Assembly (NCBI RefSeq): GCF_021726475.1
Contig: NZ_JAKJRU010000006.1
Coordinates: 303,912-367,911 of the forward strand
DNA from: Pseudomonas oligotrophica
Lineage (GTDB): Bacteria > Pseudomonadota > Gammaproteobacteria > Pseudomonadales > Pseudomonadaceae
DNA: 64,000 nucleotides
Reading direction: 5' to 3'
How positions within the stretch are numbered: the first letter of the stretch is position 1; the number at the start of each line of letters is the position of its first letter. The translations under genes were made by a program, and so were the position numbers. Shown here piece by piece: positions 40,065-51,872 of the stretch. The notes under the pieces were generated by a model, which made no database searches, was not told the DNA's origin, and worked only from the letters and a program-made list of their open reading frames with translations.

Positions 40065-41093
40065 TCAACGCACCGGCGGCGCGTAGTGCAGCCCGCCCTT
40101 GTTCCACAGCGCGTTCAACCCGCGCTCGATCTTCAACTCGCTGCCCTTGCCGACGTTGCGCTCGAACACCTCGCCGTAGTTGCCGACCTGCTTGACGATC
40201 TGCACGGCCCAGTTCTTGTTCAGCTTGAGGTCCTTGCCGTACTCGCCCTCGGCGCCGAGCAGGCGCGCCACGTCGGGATTCTTGGTGGTCTTGGCCATGT
40301 CCTCGACGTTGGCCGCGGTCACCCCCAGTTCCTCGGCATTGAGCATGGCGAACAGCGTCCAGCGCACGATATCAAACCATTCCTCGTCGCCCTGGCGCAC
40401 CGCCGGGCCGAGCGGCTCCTTGGAGATGACTTCCGGCAGCACCACGTAGTCGTCCGGCTTGGCCAGCTTGATGCGCTGGGCGTAGAGCTGCGACTGGTCG
40501 GAGGTCAGCACGTCGCAGCGCCCGGACTCCAGCGACTTGGCGCTCTCGTCCGAGGTGTCGTAGGTGATCGGGGTGTACTTGAGGTTGTTGGCGCGGAAGT
40601 AATCGGAGAGGTTCAGCTCGGTGGTGGTGCCGGCCTGGATGCAGACGGTGGCGCCGTCCAGCTCCTTGGCGCTGTTGACGCCGATCTCCTTGTTCACCAG
40701 GAAGCCCTGGCCGTCGTAGTAGGTGACGCCGGTGAAGTTGAGGCCCATCGCCGCGTCGCGCGAGCTGGTCCAGGTGGTGTTGCGCGACAGCACGTCGACT
40801 TCGCCGGACTGCAGCGCGGTGAAGCGCTCCTTGGCTGTCAGCGGGCTGAACTTGACCTTCCCGGCATCACCGAAGACCGCGGCCGCGACCGCCCTGCAGA
40901 CATCCACATCGATTCCCTGGTACTGCCCCTTGGCATCGGCGAAGGAGAAGCCCGGCAGGCCGTCGCTGATGCCGCACTGCACGAAGCCCTTGTTCTTCAC
41001 CGCATCGAGAGTCGCCCCGGCGTGGGTCACACCGCTCGCGCCGAGCAGTGCCGCCGCGCCGAGTACGGCCAGAGTGGATTTCACCCGTGTCAT
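40065..41093 (-). CDS. aapJ: Amino acid-binding protein (AapJ type)
   Basis: The 342-residue periplasmic protein has a signal peptide (MTRVKSTLAVLGAAALLGASGVTHA) and an SBP_bac_3 domain. Typical segments are GFVQCGISDGLPGFSFADAK, YQGIDVDVCRAVAAAVFGD and VDVLSRNTTWTSSRDAAMGL. Members of the AapJ subfamily bind many L-amino acids. First gene of the operon, preceded by a 5' region of about 290 bp with a sigma54-type promoter. Confidence 0.95.
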   Translation of the reverse strand: MTRVKSTLAVLGAAALLGASGVTHAGATLDAVKNKGFVQCGISDGLPGFSFADAKGQYQGIDVDVCRAVAAAVFGDAGKVKFSPLTAKERFTALQSGEVDVLSRNTTWTSSRDAAMGLNFTGVTYYDGQGFLVNKEIGVNSAKELDGATVCIQAGTTTELNLSDYFRANNLKYTPITYDTSDESAKSLESGRCDVLTSDQSQLYAQRIKLAKPDDYVVLPEVISKEPLGPAVRQGDEEWFDIVRWTLFAMLNAEELGVTAANVEDMAKTTKNPDVARLLGAEGEYGKDLKLNKNWAVQIVKQVGNYGEVFERNVGKGSELKIERGLNALWNKGGLHYAPPVR

Positions 41094-41244
41094 CGAAACC
41101 TCCAGTTTGCTTTTTTATTCTCGGGGTCTGGGTCTGCTGCCGACACGGCCATTGGCCGCTACGCTGCGGAGCCAGTCCAGAGTCTAGTCGCCCGCGCCCG
41201 TACGGCAACCTTGCCCGCGGCACGAGCCTGCCGCAGACAGGCCA

Positions 41245-41261
41245 TAGCAAGCGGCGTACCA
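41245..41261 (-). promoter_or_regulatory. Sigma54 (RpoN)-type promoter of aapJQMP
   Basis: On the minus strand the sequence TGGTACGCCGCTTGCTA has the -24 GG and -12 GC of sigma54 promoters, with TGGYACG-N4-TTGCWN spacing matching the consensus. Transcription would begin near 41236, about 143 bases before aapJ. This would place amino-acid uptake under nitrogen-type or ligand-sensing activators. No activator-binding site is identified. Confidence 0.6.
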
Positions 41262-41323
41262 GCCGGCCGCATCGCGCCCAGCCGGCGGCAGCGGGCGTGC
41301 AGCGCACCGGGCTTAGCGGTTAA

Positions 41324-42043
<720 letters not shown>

Positions 42044-42049
42044 GCTGGC

Positions 42050-42116
42050 GGGCGGCGGATCGACTACGCTTGCAGGACCGACTGCGGAAGCTGAAGGGAC
42101 CGTCGATCCGCCGCCC
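42050..42116. repeat. 15-bp inverted repeat with 37-base loop
   Basis: GGGCGGCGGATCGAC (42050-42064) and GTCGATCCGCCGCCC (42102-42116) are perfect inverted repeats; the loop has a small internal GCAG/CTGC stem. It starts seven bases beyond the esterase stop and lies upstream of the diguanylate-cyclase gene. It may be a terminator-like hairpin without a T-tract or a short mobile/REP-like unit. Confidence 0.8.
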
Positions 42117-42190
42117 GGTTGTAGCCATCGCAGCGGAGGACCGCTTGCCATGCAGGGCCAGACGCAACCTCGCGGTCAGCGGGCGACCCC

Positions 42191-43126
42191 ATGAAGATCG
42201 TCGAGCAGCCGGTGGCCCCTGCCCGCCTCGGTCGCCTGCGCCTGCTGCATGGCGTGGATGGCGCGGAGCTGGCCAGGCTGCTGGCGCACTGCGAGGTATG
42301 CACCATCGAGGCCGAGGAGACCCTCCTCAGCCCGCACCAGACCAACCGCTACCTCTATATGGTCCTGCACGGCAGCCTGACGGTGTACGTCGACTCGCTC
42401 GACAGCCAGCCGCTGCGGGTCATCGACACCAACGACTGCGCCGGCGAGGTGAGCTTCATCGACCACCTGCCGCCGACCATCTTCGTCGTCGCCAACCAGC
42501 CCTGCACCCTGCTGCGCCTGCACACACGCGACCTCGCCGTGCTCGGCGAATCGCCGCGGCTGATGCACAACCTGGCGCTGTTGCTGTGCGAGCGCGTCCG
42601 CCTGAGCGACCGCCTGATCGTCGACAGTGAGCACAACGCCAACGTCGACATGCTCACGGGCGTGTTCAACCGCCGCTGGCTGGAGCACGCCTACGAGCGC
42701 GACAGCGCGCGCTGCGCCATCAATGGCAGCGCCATGTGCATGCTCATGCTCGATGTCGACCGCTTCAAGCGCTACAACGACCGCCACGGCCACCTGGCCG
42801 GCGACCATGTGCTCGCCCTGGTGGCGCGTACCCTGGCGGCGCAGCTGCGCCCCAAGGACTGCCTGGTGCGCTACGGCGGCGAGGAGTTCACCATCCTGCT
42901 GCCGGAACTGGCCGCCGAGGCGGCGCGCGCGATCGGCGAGCGGCTGCGCCAGGCGATCGAGCGCATCCGTCACTTCCCCACCCCGATCGGCCGGCTGCCC
43001 GGCGTGACCATTTCCATCGGCCTGGCCGTCTGGCAACCCGGCGACAGCCTGGCCGAAGTCATCGAGCGCGCCGACCGCGAGCTGTACCAGGCCAAGCAAG
43101 CGGGGCGCAACCGCCTCAGCGGCTGA
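42191..43126 (+). CDS. Diguanylate cyclase with N-terminal cyclic-nucleotide-binding-like domain
   Basis: The 311-residue protein has an N-terminal cNMP-binding (CAP-like) domain (residues about 20-125, [18 protein letters not shown] and [19 protein letters not shown]) and a C-terminal GGDEF domain (about 150-311). The active motif is YGGEEF, and an inhibitory RXXD (RPKD) stands five residues before it, so the domain should make c-di-GMP and be product-inhibited. The phosphate-binding cassette of the CAP domain keeps GE but has Thr in place of the usual Arg (LPPTIF), so canonical cAMP binding is doubtful. It is about 150 bp after the esterase gene. Confidence 0.92.
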   Translation: MKIVEQPVAPARLGRLRLLHGVDGAELARLLAHCEVCTIEAEETLLSPHQTNRYLYMVLHGSLTVYVDSLDSQPLRVIDTNDCAGEVSFIDHLPPTIFVVANQPCTLLRLHTRDLAVLGESPRLMHNLALLLCERVRLSDRLIVDSEHNANVDMLTGVFNRRWLEHAYERDSARCAINGSAMCMLMLDVDRFKRYNDRHGHLAGDHVLALVARTLAAQLRPKDCLVRYGGEEFTILLPELAAEAARAIGERLRQAIERIRHFPTPIGRLPGVTISIGLAVWQPGDSLAEVIERADRELYQAKQAGRNRLSG

Positions 43127-43221
43127 ACTCCGCCCCCGGGACAGGATGGCGCAGTGCTTCGCCCCTGCCCATGTCTTGCTTTAAACTCCGGGGCAACTTT
43201 TCCGTCGATAAAGAGAACATC

Positions 43222-44637
<1,416 letters not shown>

Positions 44638-44656
44638 CTGCCCGCGCGCCTGCGCC

Positions 44657-44693
44657 GAGGCCGGCGGGGCTGATTCAGGTCAGCGCCGGCCTC
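44657..44693 (+). terminator. Hairpin downstream of rhlB
   Basis: GAGGCCGGCG (44657-44666) pairs with CGCCGGCCTC (44684-44693) over 10 bp, with an inner CTGA/TCAG pair. No T-tract follows, so it may be a transcript-end stabiliser rather than a strict terminator. Confidence 0.45.
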
Positions 44694-44749
44694 GCCTCGC
44701 AGGGCTAGAGTGGCTTTATCGCGACGTGAAACGGCACAAGGGACAGGGC

Positions 44750-44914
44750 ATGCAGCATCTCGACTGGCTTATCCTGCTGATCACCACCGGCTTCGTGCTG
44801 CTGTGCGTGGGTTACAGCTTCCGTGAACGGCAATGGGGCGTGGCGGTGCTGGCGGTCGGCGTACTCACCATGTTCTCCACCCTCGCCTTCAAGATGTACA
44901 TCAGCTTCCATTGA
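44750..44914 (+). CDS. Small two-helix membrane protein
   Basis: The 54-residue protein has two hydrophobic helices: LDWLILLITTGFVLLCVGYS, then a basic turn (FRERQW) and GVAVLAVGVLTMFSTLAFKM. ATG 44750 has AGGGACAGGGC upstream; a GTG at 44726 would add eight residues. Function is unknown. It is short but shows gene-like codon use and a transmembrane hairpin with a positively charged loop, and it sits between rhlB and convergent moaE. Confidence 0.65.
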   Translation: MQHLDWLILLITTGFVLLCVGYSFRERQWGVAVLAVGVLTMFSTLAFKMYISFH

Positions 44915-44947
44915 GAGCCGGCGGGCGCCACGCGCCCGGCCCGACGC

Positions 44948-45403
44948 TCAATCCTGCTGCCAGCGCTCGGCCGCCCGCTGGTCGCTGTCGCGCCCCTCGA
45001 CCCAGCGCGGGCCATCCGGCGTGGTTTCCTTTTTCCAGAACGGTGCGCGGGTCTTCAGGTAGTCCATGACGAAGCGGCAGGCCTCGAACGCCGCTTCGCG
45101 GTGGGCGCTGGCCACGCCGACGAAGACGATCGGCTCGCCGGGCTCGAGCGGGCCGACCCGGTGCAGCACGTCGCAACGCAGCAGCGGCCAGCGCTGCCCG
45201 GCCTCGGCGACGATCTTCTCCAGCGCCTTCTCGGTCATGCCGGGCGCATGTTCGAGGAACATCCCCGCCACGTCGCGCCCGTCGTTGAAATCACGCACAT
45301 AGCCGGCGAAACCGACCACTGCGCCGATGCCGAGGTTGGCCGCGTGCAGCGCGTTCAGTTCGGCGCCCGGGTCGAACGCCGCCTGCTGGACTCGAACGCC
45401 CAT
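44948..45403 (-). CDS. moaE: Molybdopterin synthase large subunit
   Basis: The 151-residue subunit holds the precursor-binding active site that inserts dithiolene sulfur into molybdopterin. MoaE signatures are AVVGFAGYVRDFND, LEHAPGMTEKALEKIV, VLHRVGPLEPGEPIVFVGVA, HREAAFEACRFVMDYLKTRA and the active-site Lys pair in PFWKKET. ATG 45403 has GGGAGGTTGAG; its start is one base after the moaD stop. The order is moaC-moaD-moaE on the minus strand. Confidence 0.97.
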   Translation of the reverse strand: MGVRVQQAAFDPGAELNALHAANLGIGAVVGFAGYVRDFNDGRDVAGMFLEHAPGMTEKALEKIVAEAGQRWPLLRCDVLHRVGPLEPGEPIVFVGVASAHREAAFEACRFVMDYLKTRAPFWKKETTPDGPRWVEGRDSDQRAAERWQQD

Positions 45404-45404
45404 C

Positions 45405-45653
45405 TCAACCTCCCGTGACGGTGGGGAAGAACGCCACCTCGTCGCCATCCTCCAGCGGCTCGGCGAGGCTGCACAACTCTTGGTTGCGCGCGCACATCAG
45501 GTTGCGCTCGGCCAGCACCTCCCAGGCGCCGCCGCGCGCGAGCAACGCCTGCCGCACGCCATCCACGCTGGCCAGCCGCTCGCTCCAGGCCAGCTGCTCG
45601 CCGTCGCTGTCGAGGGTTTCCCGATAACGGGCATAGAACTGCACACGAATCAT
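45405..45653 (-). CDS. moaD: Molybdopterin synthase sulfur carrier subunit
   Basis: The 82-residue ubiquitin-fold protein ends in the Gly-Gly required for thiocarboxylation (FFPTVTGG). It opens [15 protein letters not shown] and has the typical [11 protein letters not shown]. It donates sulfur to MoaE. The start overlaps the moaC stop (ATGA). Confidence 0.96.
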   Translation of the reverse strand: MIRVQFYARYRETLDSDGEQLAWSERLASVDGVRQALLARGGAWEVLAERNLMCARNQELCSLAEPLEDGDEVAFFPTVTGG

Positions 45654-46120
45654 GATTCCACCTGCCAGTGTCCACTCTTGCCGCCGCGCTTCTCCAGCAG
45701 CCGCACGCCTTCGATGACCATGCCCTTGTCCACCGCCTTGCACATGTCGTAGATGGTCAGCGCGGCGACGCTTGCCGCGGTCAGCGCTTCCATTTCCACG
45801 CCGGTCTGCCCGGCCAGCTTGCAGACGGCACGGATGTGCACGCAGTCTTCGCCCTCGGGCGCGAGCTCGACCTTGATGCTGGTCAACAACAGCGGATGGC
45901 AGAGCGGGATCAGCTCGTGGGTCTTCTTCGCCGCCTGGATGCCGGCGATGCGCGCCACGGCGAACACGTCGCCCTTGGGATGGCCGCCCTGCTGGATCAG
46001 TTGCAGCGTCTCGGGGCGCATGCGCACGCGCGCCTCGGCGGTGGCCTCGCGTGCGGTGACGGCCTTGTCGGTCACGTCGACCATGCTGGCGCGCCCCTGG
46101 AAATCGAGATGGGTGAGCAT
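45650..46120 (-). CDS. moaC: Cyclic pyranopterin monophosphate synthase
   Basis: The 156-residue enzyme acts with MoaA to form cPMP from GTP. Signatures are [20 protein letters not shown] at the N-terminus, [16 protein letters not shown] with the conserved HP motif, [20 protein letters not shown] and [20 protein letters not shown]. First gene of moaCDE, followed by overlapping moaD. MoaA is not in the window. Confidence 0.98.
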   Translation of the reverse strand: MLTHLDFQGRASMVDVTDKAVTAREATAEARVRMRPETLQLIQQGGHPKGDVFAVARIAGIQAAKKTHELIPLCHPLLLTSIKVELAPEGEDCVHIRAVCKLAGQTGVEMEALTAASVAALTIYDMCKAVDKGMVIEGVRLLEKRGGKSGHWQVES

Positions 46121-46212
46121 GGGAAATCCTGCTGGCTATGAAAGGCCCGCAGTGTAGCGCAGCTGGCGGGCGGAAGCTGGAGCGCACAGGCTCCAGCCCC
46201 ATGCCCGGTGGG

Positions 46213-47601
46213 CTACATGTGGGCCTCGGCGTACTCGGCGAGGATCGAACGCGGTACGCCCTGCAGGGTGATGTGAACGCCGTGGGAGAAGTCCTTGAAG
46301 CGCTCGGTGAGGTAGGTCAGGCCGGAACTGGTGGCCGACAGGTAGGGAGTGTCGATCTGCGCCAGGTTGCCGAGGCAGACCACCTTCGAGCCGTTGCCGG
46401 CGCGGGTGATGATGGTCTTCATCTGGTGCGGGGTGAGGTTCTGGCACTCGTCGATGAGGATCAGGCTCTGCTGGAAGCTGCGCCCGCGGATGTAGTTGAG
46501 TGATTTGAACTGCAGCGGCACCTTCTGCAGGATGTAGTCGATGCTGCCGTGGGTGTTCTCGTCATCCATGTGCAGCGCTTCGAGATTGTCGGTGATGGCT
46601 CCCAGCCAGGGCTCCATCTTCTCGGCCTCGGTGCCGGGCAAGAAGCCGATGTCCTCGTCCAGCCCCTGCACGCTGCGCGTGGCGATGATGCGCCGGTAGC
46701 GCTTGCTCACCACGGTCTGCTCGATGGCCGCCGCCAGCGCCAGGATGGTCTTGCCCGAGCCCGCCGCGCCGGACAGGTTGACCAGGTGGATGTCCGGATC
46801 GAGCAGCGCATACAGCGCCAGCGCCTGGTGGATGTCGCGCGGGCGCAGGCCCCAGGCCTCCTGGTGCAGCAGCGGCTCCTGGTGCATGTCGAGCAGCAGC
46901 AGCTCGTCGCCCTCGATGCCCTTGATCCAGCCGACGAAGCCCTGCTCGTCGAGCACGAACTCGTTGACGTGCACGGCCGGCAGGTTGTCGACCAGCTGCA
47001 CCCGATGCCAGGTACGGCCATGCCCCTGCTGCGTCTCGACGGTACTGACGCGGTCCCAGAACGAGCCACTGAGGCTGTGGTAGCCCGGCGACAGCTGGCC
47101 GACGTCATCCACCAGCTGGTCGGTATGGTAGTCCTCGGCCGCCACCCCGCAGGCGCGCGCCTTCAGGCGCATGTTGATGTCCTTGGTGACCAGCACCACC
47201 GGCACGCCGGCGCGCTCCTTGCTGAGCATCACCACCAGGTTGATGATCTTGTTGTCGTTCAGGTCCTCCGGCAGGCCCTTGGCCTCGCCCGGCCGGCTCA
47301 TGAGGATCGACAGGCTGCCGCAGGGCCCTGACTTGCCACGCTGGATCGGTACGCCGGCCTCCACCTCCTCGGGCGAGGCATCGCCGAGCAGGCGATCGAT
47401 CAGGCGGATGGCCTGGCGGCATTCGGCGGCCACGGTGTGCTTGCCGGTCTTGAGCTGGTCCAGCTCCTCGAGCACGGTCATGGGAATCGCGACCTGGTGC
47501 TCCTGGAAGTTCAGCAAGGCGTTTGGATCGTGGATCAGGACGTTCGTGTCGAGGACGTAAAGGGTGGGCTGGGTCGCGCGGGAGGTACCGTAATCATCCA
47601 T
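46213..47601 (-). CDS. PhoH family ATPase with N-terminal PIN domain
   Basis: The 462-residue protein has a PIN-type nuclease domain (residues about 10-150, acidic residues in YVLDTNVLIHDP and VTKDINMRLKA) and a C-terminal PhoH ATPase domain with Walker A LSGAAGSGKTILALAA and Walker B LILIDECQNLTPHQMKTI. PIN-PhoH proteins are proposed RNA-processing ATPase/RNases (PhoAT/VapC-like). ATG 47601 is chosen, with GAAGGTGATCGGT; the frame is open for 56 further codons through unrelated sequence. It lies immediately upstream of moaC on the same strand, as remembered for PA3919-PA3918. Confidence 0.94.
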   Translation of the reverse strand: MDDYGTSRATQPTLYVLDTNVLIHDPNALLNFQEHQVAIPMTVLEELDQLKTGKHTVAAECRQAIRLIDRLLGDASPEEVEAGVPIQRGKSGPCGSLSILMSRPGEAKGLPEDLNDNKIINLVVMLSKERAGVPVVLVTKDINMRLKARACGVAAEDYHTDQLVDDVGQLSPGYHSLSGSFWDRVSTVETQQGHGRTWHRVQLVDNLPAVHVNEFVLDEQGFVGWIKGIEGDELLLLDMHQEPLLHQEAWGLRPRDIHQALALYALLDPDIHLVNLSGAAGSGKTILALAAAIEQTVVSKRYRRIIATRSVQGLDEDIGFLPGTEAEKMEPWLGAITDNLEALHMDDENTHGSIDYILQKVPLQFKSLNYIRGRSFQQSLILIDECQNLTPHQMKTIITRAGNGSKVVCLGNLAQIDTPYLSATSSGLTYLTERFKDFSHGVHITLQGVPRSILAEYAEAHM

Positions 47602-47840
47602 ACCGATCACCTTCTTCGTAGTAGCGGCGACGGAGTGCGTTGCTCCGTCGGAGGTGACCGCCGTACGACGACGAGGTGAGCGGACGTTGGGTGCCGGCGG
47701 GCTCGGGGCCACCCAGTGGCCGCCACCTGTTGCACAGGGTTCGGCGGTCTGAGTTTCGTAATAACGCAAAACTTATGACAGGCAAATGACTTTTCGATTC
47801 GCTGGCGGTTTTTTCTGCGCCCCGGTGTTCGACGAAATGC
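47602..47840. other. Intergenic region upstream of phoH-type gene
   Basis: These 239 bp lie between the stop of the cation-exporter gene and the PhoH start. AT-rich sequence around 47760-47800 (CGTAATAACGCAAAACTTATGACAGG) is a likely promoter area for the PhoH gene, but no consensus pair is clear. No gene is seen. Confidence 0.45.
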
Positions 47841-48827
<987 letters not shown>

Positions 48828-48963
48828 GCCGTCTCCTTGTCTTGAGGCGAGATTGGGCCTTGCCCCGGGGGCAAGGTCAAGCCGACCAATCGCCCCGATA
48901 GCTGGAGCATGGCCGCCGTCTGGCCCTAGAATCGCGGCACATCCAAGGAACGAGAACCGCTCG

Positions 48964-49743
48964 ATGCTAATGGTGATCTCACCGGCCAAGACCCTCGACT
49001 ACGAAACCCCGCCCGCCACGCCCCGCCACACGCTGCCCGAGCACCTCGACCAGGCGCAGATCCTGATCGACCAGCTGCGCGACTATTCGCCGGCGCAGGT
49101 CGCCGAACTCATGCACCTGTCCGACAAGCTGGCCGCGCTGAATGTCGCCCGCTTCGGCAGCTGGAACGCCGAGTTCACCCCCGGCAATGCCAAGCAGGCG
49201 CTGCTGGCATTCAAGGGCGACGTCTATACCGGGCTCAACGCCGACGACTTCGACGGCGAGGATTTCGACTTCGCCCAGCGCCACCTGCGCATGCTGTCGG
49301 GGCTCTATGGCGTGCTGCGTCCGCTGGACCTGATGCAGCCCTACCGGCTGGAGATGGGCACCAAGCTGGCCAACGCCCGTGGCAAGGACCTCTACGCCTT
49401 CTGGGGCGAGCGCATCAGCCAGTGGCTGAACCAGGCGCTGGCCGCACAGGGCGACCAGGTGCTGCTCAACCTCGCCTCCAACGAGTACTTCGGCGCCGTC
49501 AAGCGCAAGGCGCTGGATGCGCAGATCATCGACGTCGACTTCAAGGACCTGAAGAACGGCCAGTACAAGATCATCAGCTTCTACGCCAAGAAGGCACGCG
49601 GGCTGATGGCGCGCTACGTCATCAAGCACCGCCTCACCGACCCGGCGCAGTTGGTGAACTTCGACTACGACGGCTACCGCTACAGCGAAGCCGATTCCCG
49701 CCCCGGCCACCTGGTCTTCCTGCGCGACGCCCCGACGGCCTGA
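48964..49743 (+). CDS. yaaA: YaaA family peroxide-stress protein
   Basis: The 259-residue DUF328 protein opens [17 protein letters not shown] and contains [39 protein letters not shown] and the ending [18 protein letters not shown]. In E. coli YaaA lowers intracellular iron and limits DNA damage during peroxide stress. ATG 48964 gives the family start; the open frame further upstream runs through the divergent promoter of the exporter. Confidence 0.96.
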   Translation: MLMVISPAKTLDYETPPATPRHTLPEHLDQAQILIDQLRDYSPAQVAELMHLSDKLAALNVARFGSWNAEFTPGNAKQALLAFKGDVYTGLNADDFDGEDFDFAQRHLRMLSGLYGVLRPLDLMQPYRLEMGTKLANARGKDLYAFWGERISQWLNQALAAQGDQVLLNLASNEYFGAVKRKALDAQIIDVDFKDLKNGQYKIISFYAKKARGLMARYVIKHRLTDPAQLVNFDYDGYRYSEADSRPGHLVFLRDAPTA

Positions 49744-49763
49744 GCCGACCGCTCCCTACCTCA

Positions 49764-49789
49764 AGGCTGCGTCGATCCCGGCGCAGCCT
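49764..49789 (+). terminator. Hairpin downstream of yaaA
   Basis: AGGCTGCG (49764-49771) pairs with CGCAGCCT (49782-49789), 8 bp with a 10-base loop, about 20 bases beyond the yaaA stop. No T-tract follows. Confidence 0.4.
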
Positions 49790-49848
49790 CGCCCCTCCCA
49801 CGTAGAAATCCAGCCAGCCACGTGGGCCGATCAACGGTCCCACGGCGG

Positions 49849-49877
49849 GGAACTAACCCCATGGCCGCACAATCATA
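49849..49877 (+). promoter_or_regulatory. Candidate AlgU/RpoE-type promoter
   Basis: GGAACTA (49849-49855) and TCATA (49873-49877) are 17 bp apart, resembling the GAACTT-N16/17-TCTGA pattern of envelope-stress promoters. It would give a leader of about 500 bases to the AlgA-type gene. The match is partial. Confidence 0.35.
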
Positions 49878-50379
49878 AGCGCGTACCAACTCCAGACCGG
49901 CAAAGGACGTCGCACATGAAAGTGCTCAGGGTCTTCGACAACCAGGGGCCATGCCCCGGCCAACGGATAACTCCGCGGACGACGATGGCGAGGATGCCCA
50001 TCGGCCCGGCCGCCCCGCGCGCAGCCCGTAGCGTTGCGCCGCCAACCGAGCAGCACCGCAGCCGGCACGATCACAACAAAGCGACGCCAACGCGTCGCAG
50101 ACGACCGGCCTGCACGGCCACCCCGCTACGGCTTTCCGGGTGGCTCCTTCAATCTGCCCTTGTCATCGGCCCCGAACACAGCGCGGGGATGGGTGGCACC
50201 ACACGGTCGCACCTGGACAGGCAGCAGGTTTCAACAATCGGGGCATAGGCCTCGGGGGAGCACTCGGTCTCGCCTGGTGGGAGATTTTGCCCGCCGGTTG
50301 CCTGACCTACATCCATTCGGCGTAGTCGCTGCGCCACGGACAAGAACAACACGACTTCGAAACTTTCAGGAGAAGCAGC

Positions 50380-51825
50380 ATGATCCCGGTAATTCTTTCA
50401 GGTGGTAGCGGCTCCCGGCTCTGGCCCTTGTCGCGCAAGCAGTTCCCCAAGCAGTTCATCGCCCTGACCGGCGAGCAGACACTGTTCCAGCAGACCGTCG
50501 AGCGCCTGGCCTTCGAAGGCATGCAACAGCCGCTGCTGGTGTGCAACAAGGAACACCGCTTCATCGTCAAGGAGCAGCTGGCCGCGCGCAAGCTCGGCAT
50601 CCAGGGCCTGCTGCTCGAGCCGTTCGGCCGCAACACCGCACCGGCCATCGCCATGGCGGCGATGACCCTGATGGAAGAAGGCCGTGACGAGCTGCTGCTG
50701 GTGCTGCCGGCCGACCACGTGATCGAGGACCAGCGGGCCTTCCAGCGCTCCCTGGCGCTGGCGACCAATGCCGCGGAAAACGGCGAGATGGTGCTGTTCG
50801 GCATCCCGGCGACCCGCCCGGAAACCGGCTATGGCTACATCAAGTGCGACCCCAGCGACCGCGGCGGCCTGCCGGAAGGCATCGAACGGGTCAGCCAGTT
50901 CGTCGAGAAGCCCGACGAGGTCCGCGCGCAGAGCTATGTCGATTCCGGCGACTACTACTGGAACAGCGGCATGTTCCTGTTCCGCGCCAGCGTCTTCCTC
51001 GAGGAGCTGAAGAAGCACGACCCGGACATCTACGACACCTGCTGGGCCGCGCTGGAGCGCAGCGTGCGCAACGGCGAGGAGATCCTCATCGACCCGGCGA
51101 CCTTCGCCTGCTGCCCGGACAACTCCATCGACTACGCGGTGATGGAGAAGACCGAACTGGCCTGCGTGGTGCCGATGTCGGCTGGCTGGAGCGACGTCGG
51201 CTCCTGGTCGTCGATCTGGGACGTGCACCAGAAGGACGGCAACGGCAACGTGCTCAAGGGCGACGTGATCGCCGAGGACACCCGCGACTCGCTGATCTAC
51301 GGCACCGACAAGCTGGTCACCGTGCTCGGCCTGGAGGACGTGGTCGTGGTGGAAACCAAGGACGCCACCATGGTCGCCCACAAGGACCGCGTACAGGACG
51401 TCAAGAAGCTGGTCGCCCAGCTGGACGCCCGCGAGCGCAGCGAGACGCAGAACCACTGCGCGGTGTACCGCCCCTGGGGCTGGTACGACTCGGTGGACAT
51501 GGGCGGGCGATTCCAGGTCAAGCGCATCTGCGTCAACCCCGGCGCCAGCCTGTCGCTGCAGATGCACCATCACCGCGCCGAGCACTGGATCGTGGTCTCC
51601 GGCACGGCGCAGGTCACCTGCAACGAGAAGACCTTCCTGCTCACCGAGAACCAGTCCACCTACATCCCGGTGACCTCGGTGCACCGCCTGGCCAACCCCG
51701 GCAAGATCCCGCTGGAGATCATCGAGGTGCAGTCCGGCAGCTACCTGGGCGAGGACGACATCGAGCGTTTCGACGACGTCTACGGACGCGCCGAGCAGGG
51801 CATGGAGGCCAACGCCGCCCGCTGA
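50380..51825 (+). CDS. Bifunctional mannose-1-phosphate guanylyltransferase/mannose-6-phosphate isomerase (AlgA/WbpW type)
   Basis: The 481-residue type II enzyme has an N-terminal nucleotidyltransferase domain (ILSGGSGSRLWPLSRKQFPK at residues 5-24, second-metal/pyrophosphorylase motif QFVEKPD) and a C-terminal cupin-type isomerase domain (LSLQMHHHRAEHWIVVSGTA and EIIEVQSGSYLGEDDIERFD). It makes GDP-mannose for alginate, Psl or O-antigen-type polysaccharides. Which pathway it serves is not shown because no polysaccharide genes adjoin it. A strong terminator at 51838-51872 follows. Start ATG 50380 has CAGGAGAAGCAGC. Confidence 0.95.
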   Translation: MIPVILSGGSGSRLWPLSRKQFPKQFIALTGEQTLFQQTVERLAFEGMQQPLLVCNKEHRFIVKEQLAARKLGIQGLLLEPFGRNTAPAIAMAAMTLMEEGRDELLLVLPADHVIEDQRAFQRSLALATNAAENGEMVLFGIPATRPETGYGYIKCDPSDRGGLPEGIERVSQFVEKPDEVRAQSYVDSGDYYWNSGMFLFRASVFLEELKKHDPDIYDTCWAALERSVRNGEEILIDPATFACCPDNSIDYAVMEKTELACVVPMSAGWSDVGSWSSIWDVHQKDGNGNVLKGDVIAEDTRDSLIYGTDKLVTVLGLEDVVVVETKDATMVAHKDRVQDVKKLVAQLDARERSETQNHCAVYRPWGWYDSVDMGGRFQVKRICVNPGASLSLQMHHHRAEHWIVVSGTAQVTCNEKTFLLTENQSTYIPVTSVHRLANPGKIPLEIIEVQSGSYLGEDDIERFDDVYGRAEQGMEANAAR

Positions 51826-51837
51826 GCCTCCCCGGTC

Positions 51838-51872
51838 AAACGAGCCCGCGCAAGTCGCGGGCTCGTTTGTTT
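51838..51872 (+). terminator. Intrinsic terminator of the AlgA-type gene
   Basis: A 13-bp stem (AAACGAGCCCGCG at 51838-51850 with CGCGGGCTCGTTT at 51856-51868) with a 5-base loop is followed by TTTGTTT. Confidence 0.9.

Larger units (their letters stand above)
49744..50379. other. Long intergenic/leader region upstream of the AlgA-type gene
   Basis: These 636 bp show no convincing gene on either strand. They contain a hairpin at 49764-49789 (AGGCTGCG/CGCAGCCT, after yaaA), an AlgU-like promoter candidate at 49849-49877, a frame at 49916-50248 with a ribosome-binding site but low-complexity, non-gene-like codon use, and a ribosome-binding site TTCAGGAGAAGCAGC for the AlgA-type gene at 50380. 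Codon bias is poor throughout, so a long 5' untranslated region or a decayed gene is possible. Confidence 0.6.

Noticed and set aside
49916..50248. 110-codon frame with a ribosome-binding site in the AlgA leader
   Set aside because: Beyond the first 15 residues the sequence is Arg/Pro/Thr-rich with poor codon bias and no domain; not strong enough to annotate as a gene.
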